Below are positions 18,321 to 27,462 of a stretch of 64,000 nucleotides of DNA, piece after piece. The DNA comes from Amycolatopsis sp. FBCC-B4732. Its GTDB lineage: Bacteria > Actinomycetota > Actinomycetes > Mycobacteriales > Pseudonocardiaceae. The stretch is from assembly GCF_023008405.1 (NCBI RefSeq), contig NZ_CP095376.1, forward strand, positions 8,164,501 through 8,228,500, given 5' to 3'. A program made the translations under genes and the position numbers. The notes beneath the pieces were generated by a model, which saw only the letters and a list, made by a program, of their open reading frames with translations, had not been told where the DNA came from and did not search any database. Numbering within the stretch: position 1 is the first letter of the stretch; each line of letters starts with the position of its first letter.

Positions 18321-19100
18321 CTACTTCTCCCCAACGACCTTGTCGAACAACACAGCCGGATTACCGGGCCCGCAGTCGGCGCCGAAGGCGACCAGGCGGA
18401 ACTGGGCGAGCTTGCCGGTGGTCAAGATGATCATCACCCCGGCCTTGCCGCCGACGTTCACCGGGCGGATGCCCTCCGGGCGCACCTTGGGGTCGAGCCC
18501 GGCGGCCGCGATGCACGCGTCCAGCTTGTCCTCGTTCTGCAGCGGACCGAAGTCGCGGACGCCGATCGCCTTGCCGACCAGGGCCTGCGCCCCGGCACCG
18601 TCGTTGCCCACCGACGGACCCGAAGGCGCCGGTGCGGCGACGTTCGGGGTGCCGGTCTGCTGCGACGTGCCGGGGATGGCGACCGTCACGGCGACGACCG
18701 CCGCCGCGGCCGCGGTCAGCACCCCCGCGGCCCAGCCGAGCCGCTTGTTCCGCCGCCGCCGGGCCGCCGCGAGGTCCACCACCTGGGCGTCCCGCGGTGC
18801 CGGAGCTGCCGGCGAGGTCTCACGAAAGTGGGCGGCTGCTTCGGCGGCCAGCGCCGCGTCCAGCCGCGCCGCGAACTCCGCGGGCATCGGCGGGACCGGC
18901 GCGTCGGCTAGCGCGGCCAGGTCGGCCTGGGTGGCGTCGAGGGCCTCCAGGATCGCCCGGGCTTCCGGATCCGCGTCGACCAGCGGCCACAACTCGGCCG
19001 CCTGAGCGTCGTCCAGCACTCCGGCGTGGAGGTCGGCGAGCACGTCGACAGACCAGGGCGGACCGACGGTCCCCCCGATCCCCCGGCTTTCGTCCGTCAT
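18321..19100 (-). CDS. Putative anti-sigma factor partner of SigM (single-pass membrane protein)
   Basis: The 259-residue protein starts 4 nt inside the sigM stop (ATGA overlap), the classic sigma/anti-sigma layout. The N-terminal ~115 residues are cytoplasmic-type and Ala/Asp-rich, with VDVLADLHAGVLDDAQA. A membrane segment (GWAAGVLTAAAAAVVAVTVA, about residues 120-142) follows a basic RRRRNKR stretch. The C-terminal ~115 residues would be extracytoplasmic. It lacks the His-x3-Cys-x2-Cys zinc motif of ZAS anti-sigma factors, so sensing is probably not by a thiol switch there. The best counterpart is M. tuberculosis Rv3912. Function is inferred from position and topology. Confidence 0.78.
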   Translation of the reverse strand: MTDESRGIGGTVGPPWSVDVLADLHAGVLDDAQAAELWPLVDADPEARAILEALDATQADLAALADAPVPPMPAEFAARLDAALAAEAAAHFRETSPAAPAPRDAQVVDLAAARRRRNKRLGWAAGVLTAAAAAVVAVTVAIPGTSQQTGTPNVAAPAPSGPSVGNDGAGAQALVGKAIGVRDFGPLQNEDKLDACIAAAGLDPKVRPEGIRPVNVGGKAGVMIILTTGKLAQFRLVAFGADCGPGNPAVLFDKVVGEK

Positions 19101-19720
19101 CGTCCCTCCCCGCTACCCGGCTGACGCCCGGCCCGTTTGCTTTCGTGAGTTGGGACGTTCGCAATCGCATCGGGGTTCCGCAGGTGCCCGAGAACCTTCG
19201 CGAGTTTTCCGCGGCCCCGCGCGCACCGGCTCTTCACGGTGCCTTCGGCGATGCCCAGCAGCTTCGCCGTCTCGGCGACGGAGTAGCCCTCGACGTCGAC
19301 GAGCACGATCGGGGCGCGCTGGTCTTCGGGCAGCTGCTCGAGGGCCTCGCGCACGAGCAGGCTGGTCTCCCGCTCGGCCATCGAGTCCCGCGGCGACGCC
19401 GGCTCGTTGAACCCCGTCTCCGGCAGCGGCACGGTCGGCCGCGCCTGGCGGCGGCGGATCCGGTCGAGGCAGGCGTTCACCACGATCCGGTGCAGCCACG
19501 TCGTGACCTGCGACTCCGCGCGGAACTTGTCGGCGGCCCGGAACGCCGAGATGAACGCGTCCTGCAACGCGTCGGCGGCCTCTTCGGGGTCGCGGACCGT
19601 GCGCAGGGCGACGGCCCACATGCGGTCCCGGTGGCGCTGGACGAGTTCGCTGAACGCATGAGGATCCCCCGCGGCGTGAGCCGCTATCAGATCCGCATCC
19701 GTGGGAGCTGCAGCTGTCAC
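19097..19720 (-). CDS. sigM: ECF RNA polymerase sigma factor, SigM-like
   Basis: Group 4 sigma factor directing RNA polymerase to a stress regulon. The 207-residue protein has region 2 (about residues 20-85, with DPEEAADALQDAFISAFRAA and WLHRIVVNACLDRIRR) and region 4 (about 130-180, with VEGYSVAETAKLLGIAEGTV and a KSRCARGRGKL recognition helix). The GTG at 19720 is used. The downstream overlapping gene is its likely anti-sigma factor. Gene order (murJ, sigM, anti-sigma, trxB, trxA) matches the sigM locus of mycobacteria. Confidence 0.9.
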   Translation of the reverse strand: MTAAAPTDADLIAAHAAGDPHAFSELVQRHRDRMWAVALRTVRDPEEAADALQDAFISAFRAADKFRAESQVTTWLHRIVVNACLDRIRRRQARPTVPLPETGFNEPASPRDSMAERETSLLVREALEQLPEDQRAPIVLVDVEGYSVAETAKLLGIAEGTVKSRCARGRGKLAKVLGHLRNPDAIANVPTHESKRAGRQPGSGEGR

Positions 19721-19751
19721 CCGGGAGAGCCTACTGACCCTGTCGGGTGGG

Positions 19752-21347
19752 TCACCCCGCAGGCAGGAAGGTCAGGTCCGCGATTTCGGTCTGGAACTCC
19801 TCGTCGGCGCCACCCAGCTGAGTGATCCAGACGATGAAGTACTCACCCTGGGTCGGCTGGGCCAGCGGAATCGTGGTGTCGCCGTCCTTCAGGTCGCCGT
19901 TGCCGACCACCTTCGTGTCGGCCAGGTCGGGGTTCTTCTCGGTCGCCGAGCGGATCTCGACCTTGGTGCCCGCGGTGCCGCCGGACACCTGCACCTGGCT
20001 GAGGGTGATCGGGTCCTTGAAGGTGACGACCAGCCCGACGCCCGGCTTGACGGCCGGGAACTGCTGCTTGTACTGCTCGGTCCGCCACTGCGTGTCGGCC
20101 TTGCCGTCGATCGCGTACTTCGCCCGCGCGGTGTTGTCGCCCTTGCCCTCGGGGTTGTAGACGGCCACCGCCTGCGGCTTCACCGCGGCGCCGACGGTGG
20201 GTGACGGCGGCGGGGCCGGCTGGCTCGGCGCGGGCGGCTGCCCGGCGGGCTGGCTCGACGCCGGCGGCGCGGCGACGTTGATCGTCGGCCCGCTCGCCTT
20301 CGAGTCGCCCTGGAAGACGTTGATCAGCATCAGCCCGCCCCAGGCGAGGATGACGACGGTCGCGACCACCAGCACGGTGACGCCGAGCGCGAGCTTGCGT
20401 CGCCGGGCGACGTCCTTGACCGGCTTCTTCGTGGTCCAGACGGTGCCTTCGCCTTCGGCCGGGTCACCGCCGACGGCCTTGATCAGCTGGGTGCGCTCTT
20501 CCTCCTCGGCCACCTGGTCGAGCATCCGGAGGATGGCCGCGCTGGTGCGGATGCCGCCGTTGCCGCCGTCCTCGATGGTGCGGACGGCCAGCGACGACAG
20601 GTCCGCCGGGACCGTCGGCACGAGCTGGCGGGGCGGGATGATCCGGTTTTGCGGCGACAGTGGTGCCGGCGGGATCGCGGGCGGGCCGCCGGGCAGCGCC
20701 CAGCGGCCGGTCAGCAGCAGGTAGAGCACCGCGCCGAGCGCCTTGACGTCGTCGCGCAGCGTCGCTTCCGGCAGCGGGCCGGGGAACGCGAGCTTCAGCG
20801 CGCCGTTCGGCGTCAGCCGCAACCGCTGGGGGTGGTCGAGCCCGAGGACGAGCCCGTTCTGGTGGGCCTGTTCGACGGCTTCGGCCAGCGCCTGCACCAT
20901 CCGCGCGGCCGCGGCGGGCGCCACCGGCCGCTGCGCGACGAGGTCGACCAGGTCGCTGCCCTTGGTCCACTCCGCGACGACGACGCCGAGCAGGCCTTCG
21001 CTCGAGGTGATGCCGCTGCCGAGCGCGAGCACGTCCAGCACGCGGGCGACACCGCCGTGGCCGAACTTGGACGCGTGGGTGGCGCGTTCGAGGGTGCGCC
21101 GGGCCAGCCGGGCGGCCTCGGGATCGGCCGGGTCACCGACCAGCAGGGTCAGCGCGACGTCCCGCTTCAGCTGCCCGTCGCGCGCACGCCAAAGGTGCGC
21201 GTCACCCCGCTCGTCCACGCCGAACTGCGCGAGGAGGCGGTAGCGGCCGTCGCCGACCACGCGCCCGGGGGCCAGCGATCCGACCTGGGCCTTGCCCACG
21301 TGGTTCGCACCCCCCGCCTGTTCGCTCCGCCTCGTGTCCACCCGCAC
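19752..21347 (-). CDS. MurJ-associated pseudokinase with extracytoplasmic discoidin-like domain
   Basis: The 531-residue membrane protein has a protein-kinase-like cytoplasmic domain (about residues 25-280), one membrane segment (about 317-340, LGVTVLVVATVVILAWGGLM), a Pro-rich spacer and an outer domain (about 385-531) resembling an F5/8-type C domain (YAIDGKADTQWRTEQY). Key kinase residues are missing: the VAxK lysine position reads DVALTLLVGD, there is no HRD loop (LGLDHPQRLRL), and DFG is replaced by LAFPG. In M. tuberculosis the same pseudokinase and outer domain are fused to MurJ (Rv3910) and bind FhaA when MurJ is phosphorylated; here it is a separate gene 74 nt downstream of murJ. A lipid II export control role is inferred. 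Confidence 0.85.
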   Translation of the reverse strand: MRVDTRRSEQAGGANHVGKAQVGSLAPGRVVGDGRYRLLAQFGVDERGDAHLWRARDGQLKRDVALTLLVGDPADPEAARLARRTLERATHASKFGHGGVARVLDVLALGSGITSSEGLLGVVVAEWTKGSDLVDLVAQRPVAPAAAARMVQALAEAVEQAHQNGLVLGLDHPQRLRLTPNGALKLAFPGPLPEATLRDDVKALGAVLYLLLTGRWALPGGPPAIPPAPLSPQNRIIPPRQLVPTVPADLSSLAVRTIEDGGNGGIRTSAAILRMLDQVAEEEERTQLIKAVGGDPAEGEGTVWTTKKPVKDVARRRKLALGVTVLVVATVVILAWGGLMLINVFQGDSKASGPTINVAAPPASSQPAGQPPAPSQPAPPPSPTVGAAVKPQAVAVYNPEGKGDNTARAKYAIDGKADTQWRTEQYKQQFPAVKPGVGLVVTFKDPITLSQVQVSGGTAGTKVEIRSATEKNPDLADTKVVGNGDLKDGDTTIPLAQPTQGEYFIVWITQLGGADEEFQTEIADLTFLPAG

Positions 21348-21421
21348 TCTCTCCCGTTAGCTCCCCCGCCAAGGTTACCCAGAATACGACGCGGGAGTCG
21401 TCGCCATCCGTACCGGAATCG

Positions 21422-24400
21422 TTACCCGCGCTTGATCAACCGGGTGAACCTCGAAGTGGCCGGCCTCAGCTCCTCCACCTTCAGCGCCATGAGCACGCCG
21501 AACGAGACCACGATGCCCACCACGCTCTGGAGCAGGAGTTTCGCCCAGGCCCCGAAAGTAGGCCCGAAAGAGTCCGGTACCAGCTTGCCCGCGACCCACG
21601 CCGCGGCGACACCGAGCACGCTCGCCACCACCGTGAAGAGGATCACGCCGATCACCCGCTTGCTCCGCAAGTTGCCCAGCGTCACCCAGAGCCACACCTG
21701 ACCGAGGATCGCACCGACCACGAACGTCAGCGCGTTGACCATCATCACGCCGAGCACGACGTTGTCCGGCGACAGCAGCACCGGGCACAGGTACAGCAGC
21801 GGCACCTTGACCAGCGTCATCACGATCATGATCAGCGTCGGCGTGCGGGCGTCCTTCATCGCGTAGAAGACGCGCATCTGCAGCATGACCAGCGCGTACG
21901 GCAGGAGGGCGAACGCCGAGATGGCCAGCGCGTCGCCGAGCCGCTCGGCGGTCTCCACCGTGCCCTTGCCGAAGGTGAACAGCGCGATGCCGATCGAGCC
22001 GCCGACCACGGTCATCACCGCGGAGATCGGGACGAGCATCACCGTCGAGATCCGCGACGCGTACGAGAGGTCGCCGATGAGCTTCTTGTGGTCGCCGTCC
22101 GCGGCCGCGCGGCTCATCCGCGGCATGATCGCCGTCAGCAGCGAGACGCCGATGACGCCGTACGGCAGCTGGAAGAGCAGCCAGGCGTTGCTGTAGGCCG
22201 TCACACCGCCGGGCGAGCCGCTGGTCAGCACGCGCGTGTTGATCGTGTAGCCGATCTGGCTGACCGCGACGTAGCCGAGGATCCAGAGGGCGAGGCCGCC
22301 GAACTCCTTCATCTGCTTGTCGATGCCCCAGCGCCACTTGAACCGGAAGCCGGACCGCAGCAGCGGCGGCACCAGCAGCAGCGCCTGCGCGACGATGCCG
22401 CCGGTCACGCCGATGCCGAGCGTCAGCACCTTGGGGTCGGTGATCGACGGGTTCGCGGTGTCGATGTCGCCCGGCATGATCCAGACGACCAGGATCGTGA
22501 AGATGACGACCAGGTTGTTGATCACCGGTGCCCACGCCGTCGGCCCGAAGACCTGCTTGGCGTTCAGCACCGCCGAGAGCAGCGCGAAGACGCCGTAGAA
22601 GAAGATCTCCGGCAGCAGCAGGTAGGCGAACGCCGTGGTCAGACCGGAGCTGGCCTTGCCGGAACCGTCGACGTACAGGCTCGTGAACGCCGGCGCCGCG
22701 AACACCGCGACCACCGTGCCGACCAGCAGCAGCGTGAACGCCACGGTGATCAGGCGCTGGGTGTAGGCGCGGCCGCCGTCGGGCTCGTCCTGCGCCCGCA
22801 CCAGCAGCGGCACCACCACGCTGGCGAGGACGCCGCCCATCAGCAGCTCGAAGATGATGTTCGGCATCGTGTTGGCGACGTTGAACGAGTCGTTCGCGAT
22901 GCCCTGGCCGATCGCGCCGACCAGCAGCAGCTTCCACAGGAAGCCGGTGATCCGGCTGATCAGCGACGCGATCGCCATCCGGCCGGACGCCTTCGCCAGC
23001 GACGGCGCCTTGGCCGGTGCCTCCGGCGCGTCCTCGCCCGGCTTCGGCTTGACGAGCGGCGTCTTGAGCGCCGGCATGACCTGGGTGGCCAGCGCGTCGT
23101 ACGGCCGCATGACGTCGGGGTCGGCGACCGGCCAGCGCGAGTTCATCGGGACGCCGGCGGTGCGCGGGATGAACCGCGTGGCCTCCGGGTCGGGCGGGCG
23201 CTGGGCCTCCTCCTGCCACGGCCGCACCGGCGCCGGACGACGGGTGCCACGGCCGCGAGGCGGTACGGGCGTGCCGGGCGGCGGGGTGCCCGGAGCCGCC
23301 GGGATGCCCGGTGGCGGGGTCGACGGCGGGCTGGGCTGCGGGAGCCGTCCCTGCTGCGCGCCGGGGCCACCTTGCGGCGGCGCGGCCGGCGGGCCGCCTG
23401 CTTGGGAGGTGACCGGCTGGGCGCCGCTCAGGGGCTGGCCGGGCAGGGGGACGCCGCTCGGCTGGGGGCTGCCCTGCTGGGGGCTGCCTTGCGGTCCGCC
23501 TGGCTGAGCGCCGCCTGGGGGGCCGCCCGGCTGGCCGACGCCTGGCTGGGAGCCGCCTTGCTGGGGTGCCGCCGGTGGGGCGCCGCCGGGTTGCGGGCCA
23601 CCCGGCGGCGGACCGCCTGGGTGGGGGCCGCCCGGTTGCGTGATGACGGGTTGGGCGCCGCTCAGGGGCTGGCCCGGCAGCGGTACGCCACTCGGTTGCG
23701 GGCCCGGCTGGGCGCCGCCCGGAGGCAGGCCACCCGGCTGAGCGCCGCTCGGCGGCTGACCAGGAGGGGGTCCGCCCGGAAGCGGCGGAAGTGGCGGCAC
23801 GGGCTGGACCCGCGTCGGCGCGGGTCCGCCCCGCGGCGGTTGTCCCCCGCGCGGCGGGGGCTGCTGGGGCGGCGGGACGCGGCGGGGCGGCCGGTCCTCG
23901 CGAAGGGCACGGTCCCCTTGTGGAGCCCGGTCGTCGCGGGGGCCGCGGTCGGCGTGGGGTGCCCGGTCGTCGCGAAGGGCCCGGTCGGCGTGGGGTGCCC
24001 GGTCGTCGCGGGGGCCGCGGTCGTCGTGCGGTGCCCGGTCGTCGCGCACAGTGCGGTCGTCGTGAGGGCCGCGTGGTGCTCGGTCGTCCCGGAAGGCGCG
24101 GTCGCCGTGGGGGCCGCGGTCGTCCGCGGGCCAGTCCTCGCGCTGACGGTCGCCCCGAGCGGGACGGTCGGCGCGGGGGGCGCGTTCCTCCGGGGGCCAG
24201 TCCTCGCGGGGGCGGTCGTCGCGGTCGCGGCGGGGCGCGCGGGGCGGGGCCTCTTCGCGACCCGGCCGGGCGGCGCGCCGGGGGCGGTCGTCGCCGGGCA
24301 CCCGGTCGCCGCGAGGCTGCTCGCGGCGAGGCTGGCCGTCACGGCCGGCGCGGGGTGGGGCGTCGTCCGGGGGCGGCATCTGGCGGGTTTGGCCGTTGCG

Positions 24401-24616
24401 GGGCGGCTGCCTGCGGCCGCGCTCCGGGGGTGGTGGAGGCGGCTGCTGACGGCGGGGCGGTTGCGACGCGCGCGGGGGTCCGTCGCCCCGTTGCGGCGGC
24501 GGAGCGGCTTCGCGCCGAGGACGACTCGCACGCTCGGGTGGTAAGCCCGGGTCTCTCTCCAACGCGTGCCCAATCCTCGGTGCTCTACTCCGGTGCCGCG
24601 GCCGGGTGCCGCGCAC
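21422..24616 (-). CDS. murJ: Lipid II flippase MurJ with long disordered N-terminal extension
   Basis: MurJ flips lipid II across the membrane for peptidoglycan synthesis. Residues about 540-1064 form the polytopic MOP-superfamily core (SGRMAIASLISRITGFLWK; GGVLASVVVPLLV; further hydrophobic segments to the end). Residues 1-540 are unusual: an Arg/Asp/Pro repeat tract (DDRAPHADRGPRDDRAP type, about 170-245) and a Gly/Pro/Gln tract (about 255-460). A GTG at 24614-24616 gives 1064 residues; a TTG near 24559 (LERDPGLPPERA) is an alternative start. Neither has a good ribosome site, so the N terminus is uncertain. The pseudokinase fused to MurJ in mycobacteria is a separate downstream gene here. 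Confidence 0.9.
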   Translation of the reverse strand: MRGTRPRHRSRAPRIGHALERDPGLPPERASRPRREAAPPPQRGDGPPRASQPPRRQQPPPPPPERGRRQPPRNGQTRQMPPPDDAPPRAGRDGQPRREQPRGDRVPGDDRPRRAARPGREEAPPRAPRRDRDDRPREDWPPEERAPRADRPARGDRQREDWPADDRGPHGDRAFRDDRAPRGPHDDRTVRDDRAPHDDRGPRDDRAPHADRALRDDRAPHADRGPRDDRAPQGDRALREDRPPRRVPPPQQPPPRGGQPPRGGPAPTRVQPVPPLPPLPGGPPPGQPPSGAQPGGLPPGGAQPGPQPSGVPLPGQPLSGAQPVITQPGGPHPGGPPPGGPQPGGAPPAAPQQGGSQPGVGQPGGPPGGAQPGGPQGSPQQGSPQPSGVPLPGQPLSGAQPVTSQAGGPPAAPPQGGPGAQQGRLPQPSPPSTPPPGIPAAPGTPPPGTPVPPRGRGTRRPAPVRPWQEEAQRPPDPEATRFIPRTAGVPMNSRWPVADPDVMRPYDALATQVMPALKTPLVKPKPGEDAPEAPAKAPSLAKASGRMAIASLISRITGFLWKLLLVGAIGQGIANDSFNVANTMPNIIFELLMGGVLASVVVPLLVRAQDEPDGGRAYTQRLITVAFTLLLVGTVVAVFAAPAFTSLYVDGSGKASSGLTTAFAYLLLPEIFFYGVFALLSAVLNAKQVFGPTAWAPVINNLVVIFTILVVWIMPGDIDTANPSITDPKVLTLGIGVTGGIVAQALLLVPPLLRSGFRFKWRWGIDKQMKEFGGLALWILGYVAVSQIGYTINTRVLTSGSPGGVTAYSNAWLLFQLPYGVIGVSLLTAIMPRMSRAAADGDHKKLIGDLSYASRISTVMLVPISAVMTVVGGSIGIALFTFGKGTVETAERLGDALAISAFALLPYALVMLQMRVFYAMKDARTPTLIMIVMTLVKVPLLYLCPVLLSPDNVVLGVMMVNALTFVVGAILGQVWLWVTLGNLRSKRVIGVILFTVVASVLGVAAAWVAGKLVPDSFGPTFGAWAKLLLQSVVGIVVSFGVLMALKVEELRPATSRFTRLIKRG

Positions 24617-24668
24617 GTGCGGACCAAGGGTAATCGGGAACCGCGCGGAACACGCGAAGGCCGAGGGA

Positions 24669-26822
24669 TCAGTCCACTACATCGCGTCCCGCGCGGGCGT
24701 CCTTCACCCGCCGGTAGATGCGCCGCGAGGCGAGCAGAAGCAGGGCCACACCTGCGGCGACGGTCGCGATGATGGTGATCGCGCCGTACTCCGTGGACGT
24801 CAGCTCGAAGCGCGCGGATGACCCGAGCGGGGTACCGGTCGGGGTGCTCAACGACACATCGACGCTGAACCGGCCGGCCCGCAGCGCCTCCACCGGGAGC
24901 AGGTACTGCCGTCCGCCGCCCGCCGGGAAGGACACCTCCTTGCGGTCGTCCGTGCGCAAGCCGGTGTTGTTGCTCAAGGTGAACCGCGCGTTGATGCCCA
25001 CCGGCAGGTCGTTCACCACGTACACCGGCAGCGGGGAGTTGCCCGACGCCAGCGCGATGGTCTGCCGCGGCTGCTGGACGCTCACCCGGTCGCTGATCGC
25101 CGCGATCTCCGCCTGGGCGTTCGCGGTCGCCGCGTCGGCGGGCAGGCCCCGCCACGCCGTCGAGGCGCCGCGGAGCTCGGCCAGCCGGACCGGGGCGACG
25201 ACGTCGTCCGGCTTCACCCGTTTGGTCGGGTCGAGCTGCATGGAGGACGCCATGCCGGTGGCCTGGCCGTCGACGGCCGCGAGCGTCGCGGCGACCTGGG
25301 GGTCGACCGCCGCGTTCGGGTCCTGGCCGCCGTCGCCGACCGCGCCGGAGGCGGCCGGGTCGGCCGAGAGCAGCGACGGGAGGGCGATCGGGGTGACCAC
25401 GCCGGCGGTGATGAAGCCGGCGACCTGCTCGAGGTACGCGGTGAGCTCGGCGACCGGCGCGTCCCAGCGCCGCGGCGGGGCGACCAGCAGGTGGTCGGGC
25501 CGCTCCTGGCCGGCCGGCTGGCCGAGACCGGCCCGGAACGCGAGGGCGCCGAGGCCGTTCTGGCTCGAAATCGCCCGCTCGGTGTTCACCGGCGAGGTGA
25601 CCGAGTCGGGCACGGTCGGCACGCCCGTCATGGCGGCCGAGACCAGCGAGTCGGTCGGCTGCGCGCGCACGGCGCTGCCCTGCACGGTGACACCGCCGCC
25701 GGCCGCGGTGGGGGCCAGCTTGGCGGCGTCGGTCAGCACCGTGCGGACGCCGGCCTGCGACAACGCCGTGAGCACCGCTTCGCTCGGCGTGCCGCCCGGC
25801 CAGAGCACCCCGGTCTGCGGCGTGACGCCGGCCAGCTGCTGGATCGCGGCCGCGCCCGACACCGCGCCGGTGACCAGCGTGGCGTCGCCCGGGCGGATCT
25901 TGGCGACGGTCTCGAGGTCGGCGTCGGCGAAGGGCAGCGTCACGACGCACCGGCCGGTCAGCAGCGTCTTGAGCGCGGCGAGCCACGCCTTCGCGGCCTC
26001 GGTGCCCTTGCCGTCGACGTTCCCGCCGTCGGTGTGCACCTGGTAGCCGCGGCTCATCGCGTCGATGGTGGTCAGCAGGTCCGGGTCGAGGGCGAAGCAC
26101 ATCGACTTCGCGAGGTTCGAGCTGCCGCGCACGGCCGTGGTCGCGGCGCCGACCAGTGCGTTCAGCCGGCCATCGCCGCTGATCTCGGCGGCGAGGCGGT
26201 CGTCGCGCAGCACCAGCGGCTGGCCGTACGGGGCCGCGTACACCTGCGGGACGCTGCTGGTCAGCGGCCAGAGCATGGTCATGCTCGGCGCACCCGCGCG
26301 ACTGCTCGACTGCTTGCCGGGCCCGGTGAGCACCGGCATCAGCATGCTGACCGCGCCGAGCCGGGCGGGCCCGCCGAACTCCGGCGTGCCGTTCACGTTC
26401 ACCAGCAGCGGGTAGACGCCGGGACGGCTGAACCGCTCCGCGCGGGGGCCGGTCAGGTTCACCGTGATGTTCAGCGGCGCGCTCTGTCCGGGGTCCAGCG
26501 CGTCCGCGACGGGGGCGAAGTCGGTCAGCGGGCTGTCCTTGAGGACGGCGCCGGAGAGCACGTCGTTGACCCCGCGCGAGGTCGTGACCCGGTCACCGAC
26601 CTGCAGGCGGACCTGCGGCCGGGTGACCTTCCGGTCGCCGGTGTTGGTCACCGTGCCTGCGACGGTCAGCGTCGTGGTCGACCCGGTGATCACGCGCGGG
26701 GCGAGCTCGTTCAGGTCGACGCGCAGGCGGGCACCTTCCTCCGCCTGGGCCACCGAGGCGCCGGCGAGGGCGGGGACGGCCAGGAAGAGGACGGAAAGGA
26801 AGGCTGCGGCGAACCGCTTCAC
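24669..26822 (-). CDS. DUF6049-family secreted/membrane-anchored protein
   Basis: Counterpart of M. tuberculosis Rv3909; the function is unknown but the gene travels with murJ. The 717-residue protein has a signal peptide ([20 protein letters not shown], residues 4-23), an immunoglobulin-like segment with [15 protein letters not shown], a large exported body, and a C-terminal anchor ([20 protein letters not shown]) followed by a basic cytoplasmic tail. Its start overlaps the Nudix gene stop by 4 nt, and murJ follows after about 50 nt. An envelope role linked to peptidoglycan export is inferred from context only. Confidence 0.85.
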   Translation of the reverse strand: MKRFAAAFLSVLFLAVPALAGASVAQAEEGARLRVDLNELAPRVITGSTTTLTVAGTVTNTGDRKVTRPQVRLQVGDRVTTSRGVNDVLSGAVLKDSPLTDFAPVADALDPGQSAPLNITVNLTGPRAERFSRPGVYPLLVNVNGTPEFGGPARLGAVSMLMPVLTGPGKQSSSRAGAPSMTMLWPLTSSVPQVYAAPYGQPLVLRDDRLAAEISGDGRLNALVGAATTAVRGSSNLAKSMCFALDPDLLTTIDAMSRGYQVHTDGGNVDGKGTEAAKAWLAALKTLLTGRCVVTLPFADADLETVAKIRPGDATLVTGAVSGAAAIQQLAGVTPQTGVLWPGGTPSEAVLTALSQAGVRTVLTDAAKLAPTAAGGGVTVQGSAVRAQPTDSLVSAAMTGVPTVPDSVTSPVNTERAISSQNGLGALAFRAGLGQPAGQERPDHLLVAPPRRWDAPVAELTAYLEQVAGFITAGVVTPIALPSLLSADPAASGAVGDGGQDPNAAVDPQVAATLAAVDGQATGMASSMQLDPTKRVKPDDVVAPVRLAELRGASTAWRGLPADAATANAQAEIAAISDRVSVQQPRQTIALASGNSPLPVYVVNDLPVGINARFTLSNNTGLRTDDRKEVSFPAGGGRQYLLPVEALRAGRFSVDVSLSTPTGTPLGSSARFELTSTEYGAITIIATVAAGVALLLLASRRIYRRVKDARAGRDVVD

Positions 26823-27361
26823 TCGGGGGCTCCCTCAGGGGCGTGCTCGTCTCGTCCGTGGACGTCCGGGCGCGCGAAAAGTTCCTTGGCCTTCCGGACG
26901 AGCTTGCGCTCGTCGGAGTAGGCGAGTTTGGTCTCCAGCTCGGCCAGCGGGACCCAGGCCACCTCGGTGACCTCGACGTCCTCGTCGGACAGCTCACCGC
27001 CCAGCGCCTCGAGCAGGAAGTGGTGGACGGTCTTGTGGATGCGCCGCCGCTCGGCCACGAACCAGTAGTCGATGGTGCCCAGCGGACGCATGACGCGCGC
27101 GGAGATGCCGGTTTCCTCCTTCACCTCGCGCACGGCCGTCTGTTCCACCGTCTCACCGTCCTCGATGTGGCCCTTGGGCAGCGACCACAGCAGTCTGCCG
27201 TGCCGGTCGAGCCGGCCGATCAGCACCGCCTGTTCGCGCGCCGCGTCCACCACGAGGCCACCGGCCGACGTCTCGTCGACCGTGGTCAGGCGCCTGCCGC
27301 GCTGACGCCTGCGCCGCCTGCGCGGCTTCGAGGCGCCGGGTCGGCCGGCTGATCCAGACAT
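26819..27361 (-). CDS. Nudix hydrolase, MutT4-like
   Basis: Nudix enzymes cleave nucleoside-diphosphate-linked compounds. The 180-residue protein has a strongly basic N terminus ([13 protein letters not shown]) and a complete Nudix box, [20 protein letters not shown] followed by TGI, near residues 64-86. All catalytic Glu residues are present. It sits at the head of the murJ gene set and overlaps the DUF6049 gene; M. tuberculosis MutT4 (Rv3908) occupies the same place. Substrate is not predictable. Divergent pcnA starts 101 bp away. Confidence 0.9.
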   Translation of the reverse strand: MSGSAGRPGASKPRRRRRRQRGRRLTTVDETSAGGLVVDAAREQAVLIGRLDRHGRLLWSLPKGHIEDGETVEQTAVREVKEETGISARVMRPLGTIDYWFVAERRRIHKTVHHFLLEALGGELSDEDVEVTEVAWVPLAELETKLAYSDERKLVRKAKELFARPDVHGRDEHAPEGAPE

Positions 27362-27462
27362 GCTGCGATGCTAGAGCAAACGGTTGCCCCGGTAGGCTGG
27401 CTCTCCGTGTCCGTGTCCGGCGGTGCTCGGAGCAAGCGCACCTGGAACGTAGTGGGATTTTC

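Noticed and set aside
19752..21347. Active Ser/Thr protein kinase
   Set aside because: The ATP-binding Lys, HRD Asp and DFG Asp are all absent, so it is called a pseudokinase.
23930..24080. Repeated GGTGCCCGGTCGTCGCG-like units resembling a CRISPR array
   Set aside because: Units are irregular, spacer-free and in frame with the DDRAPHADRG-type protein repeats of the MurJ extension.
22088..24544. An 818-codon plus-strand frame opposite murJ
   Set aside because: Antisense to a conserved membrane protein and full of repeat-derived Arg/Gly sequence.
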